Source of the DNA: Pterois miles
Lineage: Eukaryota; Chordata; Actinopteri; Perciformes; Scorpaenidae
Assembly (NCBI GenBank): GCA_947000775.1
Contig: CAMQGK010000334.1
Location: 5,094,501 to 5,158,500 of the forward strand
DNA length: 64,000 bases
Direction of reading: 5' to 3'
A program made the position numbers and the translations under genes. A model generated the notes under the pieces. It did not search any database. It was not told the DNA's origin and worked only from the letters and a program-made list of their open reading frames with translations. Of the stretch, positions 12,074 through 27,000 are shown piece by piece (positions within the stretch are counted from its first letter, which is position 1; each line of letters begins with the position of its first letter).

Positions 12074-15000
12074 CTGGGAGACAAACCAAGAAAAAAGTAT
12101 GAGTGAAAAAAAAAAAAAAACTTGATGGTTGCATGTGTTGCAGAACAGAACAGCAGACCAGGAGTTTAATTACCAGAAATATCGAAGGAGCCAACAGCAA
12201 TGGCAGCCACAAAGTCAGATCAATCAATCAATTGTAATAACCACTACTCTGCAGCAACAGTAAAAGCTGGCAGCATTACAGTGACTACATCTAAAGCAGA
12301 CTGAAAAATGTTTTACAAGAACAGGTGAATAAAACCAAAATCAAACATGGGAATACACGGAAGAACAACAGTTTACAAATAGTAAATCAGCACTGACATT
12401 CATTTATGCTCCATCACTCCCTCCTCCATTCTCTCCATCTCATTTTCACACCCTCCTGTGGAAGTTCATCCCTAGGCAAATGGATCTTTTTAAAAACTCA
12501 TTCTGTCAAAGCCTGCTACCTTAGGCGCTGTTAAATCAGTGCATTGTGAAATTAATTCGGACTCTCTTTAGCATTGAATTGGGTTAGCCTTGGATACCAG
12601 GCAAGCACGGACGAAGGGGAGGAGATAAAAGCTTGTTTAATTGCAGTGGCACATTGGAGATTTATAAGTGGTATCACTTACTGGGTCTTACCCTTGGCCA
12701 CAGAATTTCTACATTTATTCAATCCAGGAGTGTGTGGAGAGGCCCTCACAAAAAACCAATTAAACATCTACAGGGAATTACTAGCCTGGTTAAGGTGAAC
12801 TACATCAGACCGGAGCCAAGTCAAGATTGCTACAGTGCTGCTATTTGCAAACTTGGTCAAGGATAAAACTGAAGATTGGTTTGAAGATGAGCACACACTG
12901 TTTTAAAAGGGATTTCAAAAGATAAAAAAAAACATCAGTGTTAAGATTAAATAAATCAGAAGTGTCGACATAAGACATGAAAATGGTTTGCACTTGTGTG
13001 ACTGTGACAGATTTCAATGATGATCTAAGTGTGTAAGTTTCATGATCCAATATGATATTGATTCTTTGGACAATAATACAATCAGGGCTGGCTCTAGCCC
13101 TTTGATTGCATGCGATGATTAGGTTTATGGTTCAACCCCCCAGAGCCCTAACCCTAGCCTCGTAAACCACAACACACATCAGACATCACAATCGTTTTAA
13201 GACAAACGGTTAAAATGTATTTTCATAAATAACTTTATTATTATAAGATAAATAATTAATTGGTCCCTGATATTGTTGGTTTACTTTAATCAGTTTCACT
13301 ACAATTTACACTTTTATTAACAAATAAGTGTAGCTGGGCAGATGAGATATTGTTACATCTCTAGAACACAGAATAGCAAAAAGATGGTTTTTGTGTTTAT
13401 GTAATATGGATTGGTAATATGTGCATTTATTTTACATTTACAGAATAATACATGACAGAACAAACAAAAGGCAGCTACAAAGATGTTGCTATGAATGCAC
13501 ATGTAAATGCTGTTTACTGGTTGCCATATGAAACCAATCCAAACCCAAAATTCAATTCAGCAGTGAACGTGGCGTGAGACTAGCAATGGCCCTCGCTCAA
13601 TGAGCCAAGGCTTGGCCATTGTGAATCGAGGTGGCAAACAGGAAAATGGCAATTTCTAAAAACCCCACCATGTGTCATTGTTTGGGGGCTGGGCATGGAG
13701 GTGAGAGGCCGCGGTGAGATTGGATTTAAACGACATTATTCAGGCAATTTCATGGCTACTTAGCTCAGTGTAACAAAAAGGGTGGGGGGTTGGGAAAAGA
13801 ACTCAATTTACAAGCAATATATCAGCTGCCACAAATGACTTGCAACCCCTTCAAAAATGACATTTTTATGCAAAAGCTAACAAAACGCACAAAAATTAAC
13901 TGCCATAACTGTGCTGTCAGCAAATGTCCTGGCGACCTAAGGAGTCTGCAGGGTGCAGGCTGTGACTAGGACTCACTCCATTTCCTCTCCGATTGCAAAA
14001 TCATTTTAAAGAGACTCCACAGCCAAGTAGTCACAATTCTCATTTCTTTGCTCCCATTACAGAAAGCATGGGGAGTTCATTTCAACAACCCAATGGGTCC
14101 CCAACTGTGAAAATGATTAAATCTACAAGATCCATATCATAAAAGAAATAAATTGTGAATTTAACAGCAGAGGGAAGAGACTGTGAATATCCCAAGCCAA
14201 ATTAAGTGCAAGACCTATTCCAGTCAGACTGCAGACAGCATCCTTTCAAAATCAGAAACACTCAAATTACAATCAAAATTAGTAAAAAAGAAAATAAAAT
14301 GTAATGACTTTTAATCCGAGTGGGGGAACCTGGTGCCATCCTAATGGGCAAGGCTGAGTGTGCCAGTCGAGCCTATCTAACATCTAACCAACCTTGCTGA
14401 GGCAACGCTCTGCTTCCCTGGTGACGGCAGTGCCATTTGCTTTGATGTTCTGACTTGCAGTGGAAAACTGACAGAAGACTTATTTCATTTGCTCAGAAGA
14501 TAAAAACATGCTCATTTCAAAGCACATTGCTGGTCCACATGCAAATGGAACGGCAGCATTTTTCTGATCTTCTTTACATGAGGGCAAAAAAAAAGCCCAT
14601 CTTTGATCATCACATGGTCTAAATGAGGAAAGATACTTGGCTTTCAGGCATATCAAGGGCCTGTGCCCTGCCGTCCCTACAAGCTCCCAGCTGCAATATG
14701 CCCATCATTCCACCTAATTACTGCCACATGAAGAAAAAAAAAACTATAAAAACAGCCAGGAAATTCATTAAAGGGTGGCTAATTCTATTCCTTCTCACTG
14801 ACTGAGTCCATATTTTCCATGCCTGAGCCTGCATTTCTTCTTAGAGAGACGAGAAAGCCCTCTCGCTCCGTCTTTTCCCAGCTTGGCCCTTGTTTGTCAA
14901 TAGGCAGAGCCTTTGGCACACCAACCTGGCATCAAAGGGTTTCACACTTCACAGGCCACAGGGATTAGAGGCCTTTCAGGCCTACAAAACCCATCTCAGC

Positions 15001-16713
15001 TCCACAAAGGCTTCCGGTTATTAGAACCCACAGGCATAAAGGAAGAAGAGGAGGAGGAGGCAAATGAGCATCTGGATGCTTCTGATTCCAGCTTCCTCAA
15101 TAAAAAGTTCCATGGTATAAATTTTATAGCAAAGTTGATTAGAGTAAGTATGGCCACAAACCAGGGTGTAATTTCACTCTCATATGTATACTGTTAAACA
15201 GTGTGTGTTTGATGTGCAGGGTCTCCACATCTCTCTCCTCCAGAGCAGTAAGTCTATAAGTGAGGACATGGAGGTTAAAGGAGAGAGTCTCTTTTTAGGC
15301 TGCCTTTGTGACTTATCGGTTTAGGCTGCAGTAGATCATAGCTATGAGCAGCAGCATACAGATGGTGCTGGCTGATAAACACCCTCTGAGGCAGCCAGCA
15401 CTGCCTCCTTTGTGTGAGCCCGCAACCTCCTCATAAGGTAGGGGGTTTCCTGCACCTGTGCACACTTTCCAGCGTGGCCGTGCATGCAAACACAACGCAT
15501 GAAAACAGAAAGAAAAAGGCAAAAACATACACACACAAAGCTGCATCTGCAGTTGTGTGTCTCATTTGCCATCAGTGGAGCATGTTGTTATCCTCTGCTC
15601 AGCTCTCTCTCATGAAATGTAGGGCAGGGACAACAACAGGTGCCTGTGCGGGCGACAGCCTGCAGTGCCTCCTGGGCTAAATGCTTCACACTCGCTTCAT
15701 TTCGACATGCGACAGCCTTGTAAGGATTAATTATTTCCCTGGGGATGGAAGAATATGGTTTTTCCCTTCCTGTGAGCAGGAGGCTATGTGCACTCACAAG
15801 CACATGAAACAGCTTATAGTAAATGAACAGGGAAACCTGGGTGAGCGCTGCTTTAACAATAAGCAGAGAAAAAAAAAGTTTCACATGAAAGGAATGTAAA
15901 CAAACCAAGCATATGATTGAACTGCATCGGAGATGAGATAAAAGCTCAAGCAAACACATGCATTAGTTCTGAGAGATCACGCGCCAGGGAGCGGAGATGG
16001 CAGGGAGGCAATTAATGGGCTGACCTTCGTCCTTAATCACCCAGTGCCTGGCACACAATGCCCATGTGTCAGAGCAGCACATCTCTAAATGCCACCCCTC
16101 ATTAGCACGATGCACGTAGTGAGAGAGGCTATCTGTGCAGCATTACACTCTCCAGCGGTCAGACGGAGATAGCAAGGCTGGGATAGGATAACATGGCAGC
16201 ACAGAGCTGGACTGAGATGCACTAGGCCATGATATGATCTAGAAATCCCATTTCACTTGGAGGATGGGCACTCTCCTTTCTCTACATTTTTGATTGGCAT
16301 GAAACTCCCCAAGCGCAACGTCCTTGGTGTACCCAGCGCTGTTACTGTGATTGCATGTGTGCTTGTGTGTATGCACATGTGTGTGTGTGTGTCTGTGTGC
16401 GTTTGGTGAAAGGGGTACCCAATTCTGAACACTCAATTAACACTCCTTTAATTAGCCAGCAGTACATTTTGAATTCTGATGAACTAATTTTCTTGGTGTG
16501 AGGGTGGAGGAGGTGGTGGAGGGGCTGGTAAAGATGAGGTCCACTGGGTACAAAACAGCAATAAAGAGGGAACTGGTTAGATTAGACTGTAAAAAATCCA
16601 TTAAATTCTGTGCACTTCTTCCAAGTGAGAGGTCAAATTGTGTTGATCACAAGAAGCAAAGGCAGACAGAGAGAATATGAGAGCAGGGAGTTAGGTGAGG
16701 TGGAAAGAGAAGG

Positions 16714-16745
16714 GTGGTGGTGGTGGTGGTGGTGGTGGGGGTGGG
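16714..16745. repeat. (GGT)n microsatellite
   Basis: About eight GGT triplets followed by G-rich sequence. It lies in fam222a intron 2 with no coding context. Confidence 0.85.
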
Positions 16746-17411
16746 GAGAAGAGATAGGAGTCAGAGGCTGTGCGAGAGTGCAGCACCAAATCCAGAGGAC
16801 CATGAGAATGCTTTGCATTTTAATTAGAGGTTTAAATGAATAAGCAGAGGGAAAAGTCTGAGAGAACTGCCTGAAATGCCCTTGCTCCCATTTATTAGTG
16901 TTCCAAGTGTTCTAAGATTATGAGCAGGTTGGAGAAGTTTCTCCTTATTAGTGGAGAAAACGCTTCGACACATCAAAAAGCTCTCGCCGCTTCCTCACTC
17001 ACTCCTGCAAGACCGTATCCCCACTTACCGCATTTTTTGATCCCCTCTGACCATGTACACTGGTGAGCAGTGAGGAAAAAAGTGCTAGTTTAAATGAAGG
17101 GAGTTCGGTTGAACTGCAATTAAGTTTCCACAGAACAACAAGTGCATAGTACACATCAACTTTGGCCAAACAAACAGAACTGTCTGTGATGAGGTTAGGG
17201 CAAACAAGAGCAGAGAGGGAAAAAAACACGGGGTCAGCTTCAGTCCAACATCAACCACATTCACTGGGAGCCATTTCCTCAAGAGAGGGACAGTCCCTAT
17301 TAAATGTGTCCGAGCCAAGAGGGGACATTAGCTGCTGTACTGATCATGTCTCCTTTTAACCTACATGCATGGGAGGGACTATCACAGGGGGTGTCTGCCC
17401 TGTGATAGTAT

Positions 17412-17507
17412 GGTGACATCCAAGGTATACCCCGCCTTTATCCAATGTCAGCTGGGATTGGCTCCAGCACCCCCACGATGCTGAATAGGATAAGCAGTTA
17501 CAAGGGA
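17412..17507 (+). repeat. L2/LINE-like 3' tail fragment
   Basis: The stretch contains CAGCTGGGATTGGCTCCAGC followed by ACCCCCACGATGCTGAATAG and GATAAGCAG. This is a widely dispersed motif at the 3' end of non-LTR-type repeats in fish genomes. Only the tail is present. The family name is from memory and needs a repeat-library search. Confidence 0.65.
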
Positions 17508-17509
17508 TG

Positions 17510-18400
<891 letters not shown>

Positions 18401-20775
18401 TATGTGGTGTGTGTTTTAGACCACTGGGTCAGCAGGTCGCCCCTTTTATCCACGTCTCGTACCACATTCCACCACTAATGGACACTATACCCTCAACCTC
18501 ATTGTAATGAAGTTATTCAAATTAATAATTCATGGCTGAAACAGTCCTCAAACCCTCAGCTTGGAAAAACATCTGACCTGTCAAATGTGTTGCAGTCTTG
18601 AAAGGGCAGATTCAACAGCATTGTTCCACAGAGGAACCCTTGACCTGTGGCTATTGTTTAGCTCTTAGCAGATAGGATCAGGGTCTATGACATCCTCTCC
18701 CCACCTCCGCTAGCCCGCTGTAAGAGGATGGGCAGACGGGTGGGGGGAAGCCAGAGGCAGCTTCGCGTCCTGAACAATACCTGCCTTGTGCTAATGGAGG
18801 TGTCATCTGGCACAGGGCTGATTAGTCAGCGATTACAGCCAGGCCTCAATTGCCGTGACAACTGCTGCAAACACAATGGGCCCTGATAGAGCCAGCTGTT
18901 TGGTCCTCTGCAATTAACCCTGCATCCCACTCGTCTCCGGCAGTGCGCTGCCTCTAATTGACTATCAGGGACACAAAGCAGGGGCTGACGGCCAGACCCC
19001 CTGGACATAGCCCCCCACCCCTCTGCCGAGGTAGAGATGATAATAATAGAGGTGTCCCGTGGACTCGGCCGCCAGTCAATCAAAGCCTCAGTGCCCCACA
19101 GGAGCTTCCTGAGGAGAGAGGGAGCAGAGGAAGCACATGTATGAGCCAGCGATCAACAGGGTACAGCAGCCTCGCAGGGGGTAGACATGTTGAATATGCC
19201 CTCAGCTGGAGTACTAATCAATTCAAGTGCACGTGAGGGGAAAGGGAACCCTGCTGTTTGCTTGATATCAGAAAAGCCATTTTTAGGAACACTCATCTCC
19301 CTCTGTTCATCTCAAGGTTGATTTTCTGTGCAACAACACAGAGAGAGAGAGAGAAAAAATCAAGGCAATTATTTGTCAGGCCTTTGCTATCTATAATTGC
19401 AAAGATAAAAATCAAACTGCAATGATTTCTCAGAGGATAGAGCTGTCTGAATTCACGGCTGCTTGTGTCATCACAATCATCAAACAAATGCATAGTGTAC
19501 GACAATGGAAACGAAAATGCCGTCTTCACCAAACTCCTGTCTGTCTTCTCTAAATTCTGCACATTTCTTTTCAAAGATATTGACTTATCAGTTGCAATTT
19601 TTAATGTAACTTCTTAAATCAAAAATCTGTATTTTGCAAAGTAAACAAACAGCAGTCACATAGTGTTGCGTTTGAATCAAGTGTCAGACACTAAATAACA
19701 AGAACCGAATTGAACGAATCACTACGTAAATAAAACCAGTAGCTGGACAATGTTTTTCAGCAGGAAGTGCCATGCTGCAATCACATATTGGGCTTTTAAC
19801 CTGCCAACATGTTTCACAAATAGCAAAGAGGATAATGAGAATGTTAAAGCAATCTGCACACTGATCCTTCACAGGCACGCAGACATGGCACAATGTCAAA
19901 AATGGATTTAATCATTAAAAGAGATATTTAAAAAAAGAAAACTTGAACAAAACTCCCAAATCTAATCTTTCATTTCATTAAAACCAATCTCATCTCAGAT
20001 TTAATCTATTTTCTGCACAAGCAGATGGAAGAAATACCAAACTGAGAGCCTAATTTGGGCTTCCTCCTCACACAGACTGCAGCATGAGGTCATTTAGTCA
20101 GCCTGCAGTGAGGCGGTCCACGTGTGCGGTTAATACAGTATGCTGAGGCAGAGATAAGGTGCAGATAACACAAGGACAGAGCTGAGGGAAAACAGGATCC
20201 ATATTGTCTATCAATATCATAACTATTTTACAGTTTCACATATATGTATAACATGATGATGGACAATGTGTCTGATCAAAAAAGCTAATTGGGTCTCTGT
20301 TATAAAGGTTTCCTCCCCAGAAATGTGAAATATGACACCACCAGGACACTGTCATGTTTACATTTTCTCGTTAGAATTTATCTCCAAAGCCAGATGTTCC
20401 TGAATCAGCCATGAAAATTAATTAGCTGGTTTGATGTGGCAACCTCATGCTCCTTCCAGACAGACCTGGCTTTTATGAGCTGTAGGGGAAATTACTGAGA
20501 ATTGATTGATCCTGAAGGACTCTTCTGTACACATGGCCTGGCAGACACACACAGAGAAACACACACTCGTAGATCCTGCTAACAGCAGCTGATCCAAACA
20601 TTTTACCCTCCAGTTGAACCAGACATCCTTTCTCTTTTATAGCTACAACATCGATAACCATTAATCATCAAAATCAATTCATCTTCAGAAGCTCCACACG
20701 TTTTTTAGTTTTAGTTCTAAAAGCAGGTGAATAAATGTAATAAAAACAGGTTGAATTTCCCTCTATATATACACA

Positions 20776-21162
20776 CTGTCTCTTCATCTTTTTGCTACTT
20801 TCTCTCTTCATCCTCTTCACTCCATTTCTTCATCTCCCTCTCTGTCTCTTCATCTCCCTTGGTCTCCTCATCTCCCTCTGTCTCTTCACCCTCCTCTCTA
20901 TCTCTTCATCTCCCTCTCTTTCTTCATCCCACTTTCTGTCTCTTCATCTTTCTCATCCCCCTCTCTGCATCTTCATCGCTCTCTCTTCATCTCTTTCTCT
21001 GTCTCTTCATCTCCCTCATGATTTCCTCATCCCCCTTCTGTCTCTTCATCCCCCTCTCTGTTTCTTCAGTCTACCTCTCTATCTCTTCAGTCTACCTCTC
21101 TATCTGTTCAACCCCCTTCTGTCTCTTCATCCCCCTCTCTGTCTCTTCAGTCTCCCTCTCTG
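20776..21162. repeat. Pyrimidine-rich minisatellite, unit about 18-21 bp
   Basis: Variants of the unit TCTCTTCATCTCCCTCTCTG are repeated roughly 18 times, with small length differences (for example CTTCAGTCTACC variants near the right end). One strand is almost all C and T. Open frames across it are Ser/Leu/Pro repeats and not genes. Confidence 0.9.
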
Positions 21163-21903
21163 AGTAAGTGAGTTTCATCTGGGGTGCTTGCCGGGCGAAA
21201 TCACCTCAGGGCGAACACTTTATTATCTGTAGTCAAAGCGTCACCACAAATACCATTCTACACACACAAGTGTCACTTTCCATTTGTCTGCACTCTGGCT
21301 GCATTAGCGGAGCCTAGCCAGCACAGAGCCTCGTCTCAAACGCGCCCGGCAGAAGAAAACTAACAGCGTGGGAAAGCACTCGTCCTGCATTCCTGCCCCA
21401 TTAACACCACTGGCATCACCAGAGGACACCTACTGCCTCTCTCTGCAAGATAGCATTTGAAAAGATGAAAAAAATAAAGATATTTAGGCAGACATCTTAC
21501 AGGCTTGGCCTTTATGTTTTGTTTAATGCAAGAAGTCATAGCATGCGTGAAACTGAATTAAGCACAGGATCCCCTTTAATTTAAAACAAATCTCTGCACA
21601 TGTTAATTACTGATGACCTAGCAAACTGTCCAGCAAAAACAACACCAGTGGGTAGTTTATGTCCTCTTTAAGCCACAAAGGAATGCAGGCCAGTAGCAGC
21701 CATGTCAGGCGTTTTTTTGTGGGGCACCCGTACACCAAACAAACACAGAAACTGGGGCAACATGTTTAGCTCACACTACACACTGCACTCTGTAAACAAA
21801 ACAGACAAACAAAAAAGAATGGGCTCCATGTTTGTTCCCATGACAGGCAGCCAAAAAAAGGCATTTCAATAGAAATATTAACCCTTAATATTTCACGCTG
21901 TGA

Positions 21904-21943
21904 CCAGAGCCCCTAACAGAGCCCCTCACAGAGCCCCTCACAG
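21904..21943. repeat. Short tandem repeat, three units of about 13 bp
   Basis: The motif CAGAGCCCCT recurs three times in a row (AGAGCCCCTAAC, AGAGCCCCTCAC, AGAGCCCCTCAC). It is a local tandem duplication within fam222a intron 2. Confidence 0.8.
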
Positions 21944-24019
21944 CCAAAACCTCATTTCAGGCACAAGGTTCATCAGGCTCTTTCCACTTGCAATAATTTT
22001 TGGTCCTGGATGGCAAACATAATAGATTATAAATGGAAAAAATAACTATATTCATCACAAAATGGCTTTCTGTTTAATAATCAAGCCTGGCCAAAGGGCT
22101 TAGTGGAGTATAGATGGGGAGACCTAGCCCCCGGTCTGTGGTCTGCCTGTGATGAGCCAGCCCTCAGGCCTGCCTGGGCCACCCTCATTGTGCATACAGC
22201 ATGGTCTAGAAAAGCAGAGCTTTATCAGCAAATACCCCGAGTCAGCACAAGCAGCGGGGTGGTTATGCGTTGCGACTGGCACACCAGCCGATATTGTCAT
22301 GTGCGATTAGGCCTGTGCTCACGGGCCTGTGAACTCATTCCTATGGCATCAAAGTCAACCCCACACCCCTCCTCTCCTCCAGTTCTACCCCTGCCTCTCT
22401 GCTGCCCTCTCCTCCATCTCCAGCTTTTTCCATTCAGCACTGCCACTTCACAATGTACCCTCACTGAACCTTGTAGAAAGCTGTGCTCCACTGCAAACAG
22501 ACATAGAGTCAAAGCACAACAACAGGTTTGACTGGTTTGATTTCCAAAACAAATCTCTGCAGCATAATTAACTCAGTCCATGAGGGTCAACCACAAGTTA
22601 CAGCTAGCCAGTGCACCAAGAAGAAGAAGCCAGAGCCAGTTGTTTTGTCTCGGTACACCTCTGCAGATGACAAGCCTGATAGAGAGGAACAAAGGCTGGC
22701 TCACAGAAGAAAGAAAGACAAACTGTGAGGCCAGTTATGGGGAAACATCAGGAAGAAGAAACCGAGATTAAAGCATTGAGGGATGAGGCAGAGAGCAGTG
22801 CAGGACACAGACCCAAGATAGAAATACAACAAGCTAAAATCTTGACCTGAAAGATTTATGTCAAGCCCTCCCTGTCCTGTTTTTAAGAGAATATGCCACG
22901 CTGTGACACTATTTTCTCAAAGGGCTGCATGTACAGCCAAGAGCAAGCAGCATTCACAGTCATGCACAAACTCAAATGGACGGCGCAACAACACAAACAC
23001 ACACACAGAGGTTTGGAGTAAGGGACCCCAGAGGTAGAGATTGTAAGTGCATAGAGATAAGAAAAGGAACCAGAGCAGAGAGCGGAGAGGGAAGAAAAAA
23101 GGGAGAGAGTGGGAGTGAGAGGGAGAGACGAGGGGAGGCTGGAGGCGCCTGGGCAGGCCTGTCAGACTAGAGGAAGTGCTGGTGCGCAGGCCTGCAGGTA
23201 AATGGAAGAAGAAAGGCGCCTGCAGGCTGCCTGAGGCAAGCCTGGGCCCTTCTGTTCTATCATTTAGGAGACAAGTCCTCCACTGATTCCCAATTAATAT
23301 TTAACACTGCACAGACAACAAGGCACTCGGCTGCAGTACACATGCCAACGGGAGGGGGGGATGGAGAGGAGAGGAGAGGAGATACATAAATGGGTACATT
23401 TATGTATGAAAAAAGATTTCATGTCAATGGAGTTGTGGAGGCAGGATTAATAGAAGCAATGTGTTTTATTGTAAGTAATGCTTAAAGCTGAATCTGTAAT
23501 GTTTCTTAATTAATACATTTTCATTGTATCAATCTATTGGACAGTGAAACATAAAACAGAGAGCTTTCATCGCTTCATTAAATAACACTTTTGCTTTCAT
23601 GTTACCTGGTAGGTCGATAACATTTTCAGTGCCTAGCAACATCAGAAAGCTAAAGCCAACTATACAAATTAGACACTTGCTGCTCCAGATAAAGGTCTGG
23701 GTTCCTCAAGGATTAGGGTTAGTCAAATATGGTTGTTGGAAATCTGTTCAAAGGCAGAGAGGTCCAGTAAAAATGGTTCGGCCAGAGGTCAGCAAAAAAC
23801 ACACCCTACCTCTGAACCTATAACCAAGCAAACGTGACAATGCAGCCAATGCATGTGAAGATGGCCTTCATGAGAATGAGCCAGATGAGGAGACCGCAGA
23901 AACTGTAGTAAAATGTCCCACAGGAGCGACGATTTAAAATTGTGCTGTGGTCAGTCTGCACTCTCATGCCTCCTCTGCAAAGCCCTCCTCACTATTAGAG
24001 TGAACTGAAAAACGTCAGC

Positions 24020-24042
24020 GGGGGGGGGGGGGGGGGGGGGGG
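24020..24042 (+). repeat. Poly-G tract, 23 G
   Basis: An uninterrupted run of 23 G residues between GTCAGC and TATTAAAA. Mononucleotide G runs of this length are uncommon, hard to sequence, and able to form G-quadruplexes. The length may be imprecise in the assembly. Confidence 0.9.
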
Positions 24043-27000
24043 TATTAAAATTTGGCGCAAGTTCACAATTGGTTCACACCAAAACACCAAACTCCACTGC
24101 TGTCTGCCTTGTAGTTTTAATTTTGTTCACACAACACTTCTTCTAAGGAATTTTCCCAGAGTAATGGGGCTCTTTACAGGAGACCCCTAGCAGCAACAGA
24201 CTGATCAATATCCACCTTCTGTGAATTTCAATCATGGCTGAGAGGTTAGAATGTGTGGGCCAATTTACTAAATTGAAAATTAACAGATACAGCTATGGTA
24301 GATGTAATTTATGTACAGTAACAGTAAACTGCAGGCGAGGACGTAACACAGTCTGACCACAAAGTAAATGTTGCTGAATGATGATTTTATACATTATATA
24401 CAATGCGCTGTAATTTCTTCATGATTTGGATGGAGTGACTGGACAGAAATAGAGCAAAGGCTGGAAATCTAGTTAAAAAAGTAATGAAACCTTTCTCCTT
24501 CCTTCTTACACACTTTGTAAGTCCAAATGTTGGACCCAAACTACATTTTTATTTAGAGTTTTATCATGAAGATACCACTCAAAAACACTTGGAGCGTGCC
24601 AGGAGCGTGCATCACCTCCTGAACGCCTCTCATAGTCAGTCTGTGGTGGGCTCAGCATTAAGATGGCACAGGCTGTGTGTCATTTCCTGTGGGACAGCCA
24701 GGGACTGCGGACACTCTCTGTACCCGCGCTCACATCCCCCCAACCCACCCTCACTCTCTGGCAGGCGAAGACAGAGGGTGTTGATGCCTTGCACCTGGGA
24801 TGCCCAAATGCCAGCTTGGAGGCTTTGGAGCCAGGAACCTGTTTTTCAACCCAAGTCCCGCTGTGACCAAAACTAAAGCAGAGCCCCTCTTCCTCGAGCT
24901 CACCTCCCAAGGCAATAAGATTGGTTCGCCCCCCCGTGTTCACAGCAGAAGGCTGAGGGCAGAGGGAAGGCATGGCTCTGTGGGACGCCACCAGCCGGAA
25001 ATGATCCTCTGTGTGCCAACGCTGAGACGCCAGCATGACAGAAGAGCCAGTAGTATGCATGAGGTAAGACAAGTACAGCCAATATCATAGGGCTGTCCCT
25101 CTGAAATAAAGTGAAACTCGATTAATACTCTGGATTCTGCAATATTGCAATATAGTGAAGGTGTGAATGGCATATTTCATGTGGCTATGCAAACCCAGTG
25201 ATCCCCAAAATGAGATTGCATAAGTAGGCACCCAGGAGGATGCAGGCCATGGATAGCTGTCAATCACCTTTCACTATGAAAAATACCTCATGACCTCTGC
25301 TTCCCTGCTGCAGACTGTGGCATAATGACAGTCTCTGTGGGCACTCTGTGGAATTCCAAATGGGAGTTAGGAACGAGATAGTTCAATCAGTGGGAAAAGG
25401 TCAAGTGCATGCAGATTCTCTCTCCCTCGCTCCGTCTCCATTCCTTTTCCCCTAGTTCCACTTTATGCCCTCCACCTCCAGGGTACCAAGGCAATCAGGG
25501 GAAAGGTTGTTATTTCTGCTGCTGCTCGCGACCACATTTAAATATTCAGCTGAAAGCGCTCGCTAACGTTTTTTTTTTTTTTCCCACCACCTAACAGCCG
25601 TTGGAAAATCGTGCTGCAATTTGATATGGCCAGCTAATTCTCCTGTTATGTCTCGCACCGCCTCAGACAACAGTCAGAGAGAGATGGCTGGAGGTCATTA
25701 CCTGAGCATATTCCCTCTCACTGGTGGCGTGACTTAGGCAGAGAAGCTGCTATAAGCAAAGCAAACTAATGGCTCTGGCAGCTCTGACTGCAGAGGCACA
25801 GGGCTATTAGGAAAACTACAATCCCCAGGTGAACCCCATGTCATGTCCCGAGGCCGTGTGTGACATGGCCAGGCTGTCTCCGTCGATCAAGCCGGAAAAG
25901 GGCTGAACCCTGCCTGACATCACATGAACCTGGGATATCAGGCCTTCTGGGAACTTCTCATCTACACCTAGCTGATTGGCACCTCAGGGTGGTGTCACAG
26001 AGGTTTACGGGTGTGGGTTTGCTTGTGTGTGTACACGTGTACATCTCTCTGATACAAGGAGACAAATTCTGGATTTCACATTGGTTGATAGGAGACATTT
26101 AACGAAGGACAAAACTGTTTCTCTGAGTTTTATTTCACTGCAATTGCATTCATCACAATGTGAAATAGTTTCTGTCTCAATTATGGTTAAAAAAAATCGT
26201 TGCAATAAAACCAAAAGTATGCTGAAGCACTGTGCATGAGTTGCAGCCAGGCCCTGCTGGGGTTAGAGACACAAGGCAACACCCAGGTTTAGCCCAAAGT
26301 CTGATCCAATCACAGCACAAATATGGGAGGGGCAGTGAGTTGTGTGGTTAACGAGGGCAGAACCTGTAGCCAGCCTGGATAAAGAACACAGACATGAACA
26401 CCCAGTGTGACAATGGCATTCTCACAAAATGGCATGCCTGGCTCAAATGTAACCACTAAGTAATGAATAAACAAATAAAAACCTGCTGAAATCTGAAAAG
26501 ATATAATTTTGGAAAATAGCCAGGCATAAAATATCCCCATCAACTAGTCATTTGAGGGATTCTAGACCTGTTATTCTTTAGCTGACATGTGGCAGAGTAA
26601 TTGCTGTCTGGGCCAGGGAGGAGGCAGGGCAGTGGTGGGGGTTGCTGGGCCTCCTGTCCAGCCATCTCAATGTTACTCATCACTGGGCCGATGCACCTCC
26701 CTCTCCTCTCTAGGAGCAGGGCTGATATGCTCACCCCTACTTCCTGGACCTACAGAACCACAGTGGAGGACGGCGATCAAGGAGCAGGATGGGTAGCGAG
26801 GTAGGTCGCCGCCAGTCGAGGGTGGCCAGGGTCAGTGGCGTCCATTCACCCCGCTCCCCTTGCAGGGCCTTTCTTTCTCATCTGTCTGGATGGTACCCTC
26901 TCGCTGGGCACAACACGATGAGAGGCCTTGGCTCCACTGCCGTCTCTGCCTTTCATGTCTCCATCTAGGGCAGTGGTAGAGAGATGTGGAGGGGAAGACA

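Noticed and set aside
12074..12227. Upstream extension of the fam222a open frame with a possible ATG at 12227
   Set aside because: It crosses a pyrimidine tract and acceptor AG. The residues (poly-Phe, hydrophobic) do not resemble FAM222A, and the true N-terminus is found at 29726.
20727..21167. A 146-codon Ser/Leu-rich frame
   Set aside because: It is a translation of the pyrimidine minisatellite. Two overlapping frames are open for the same reason.
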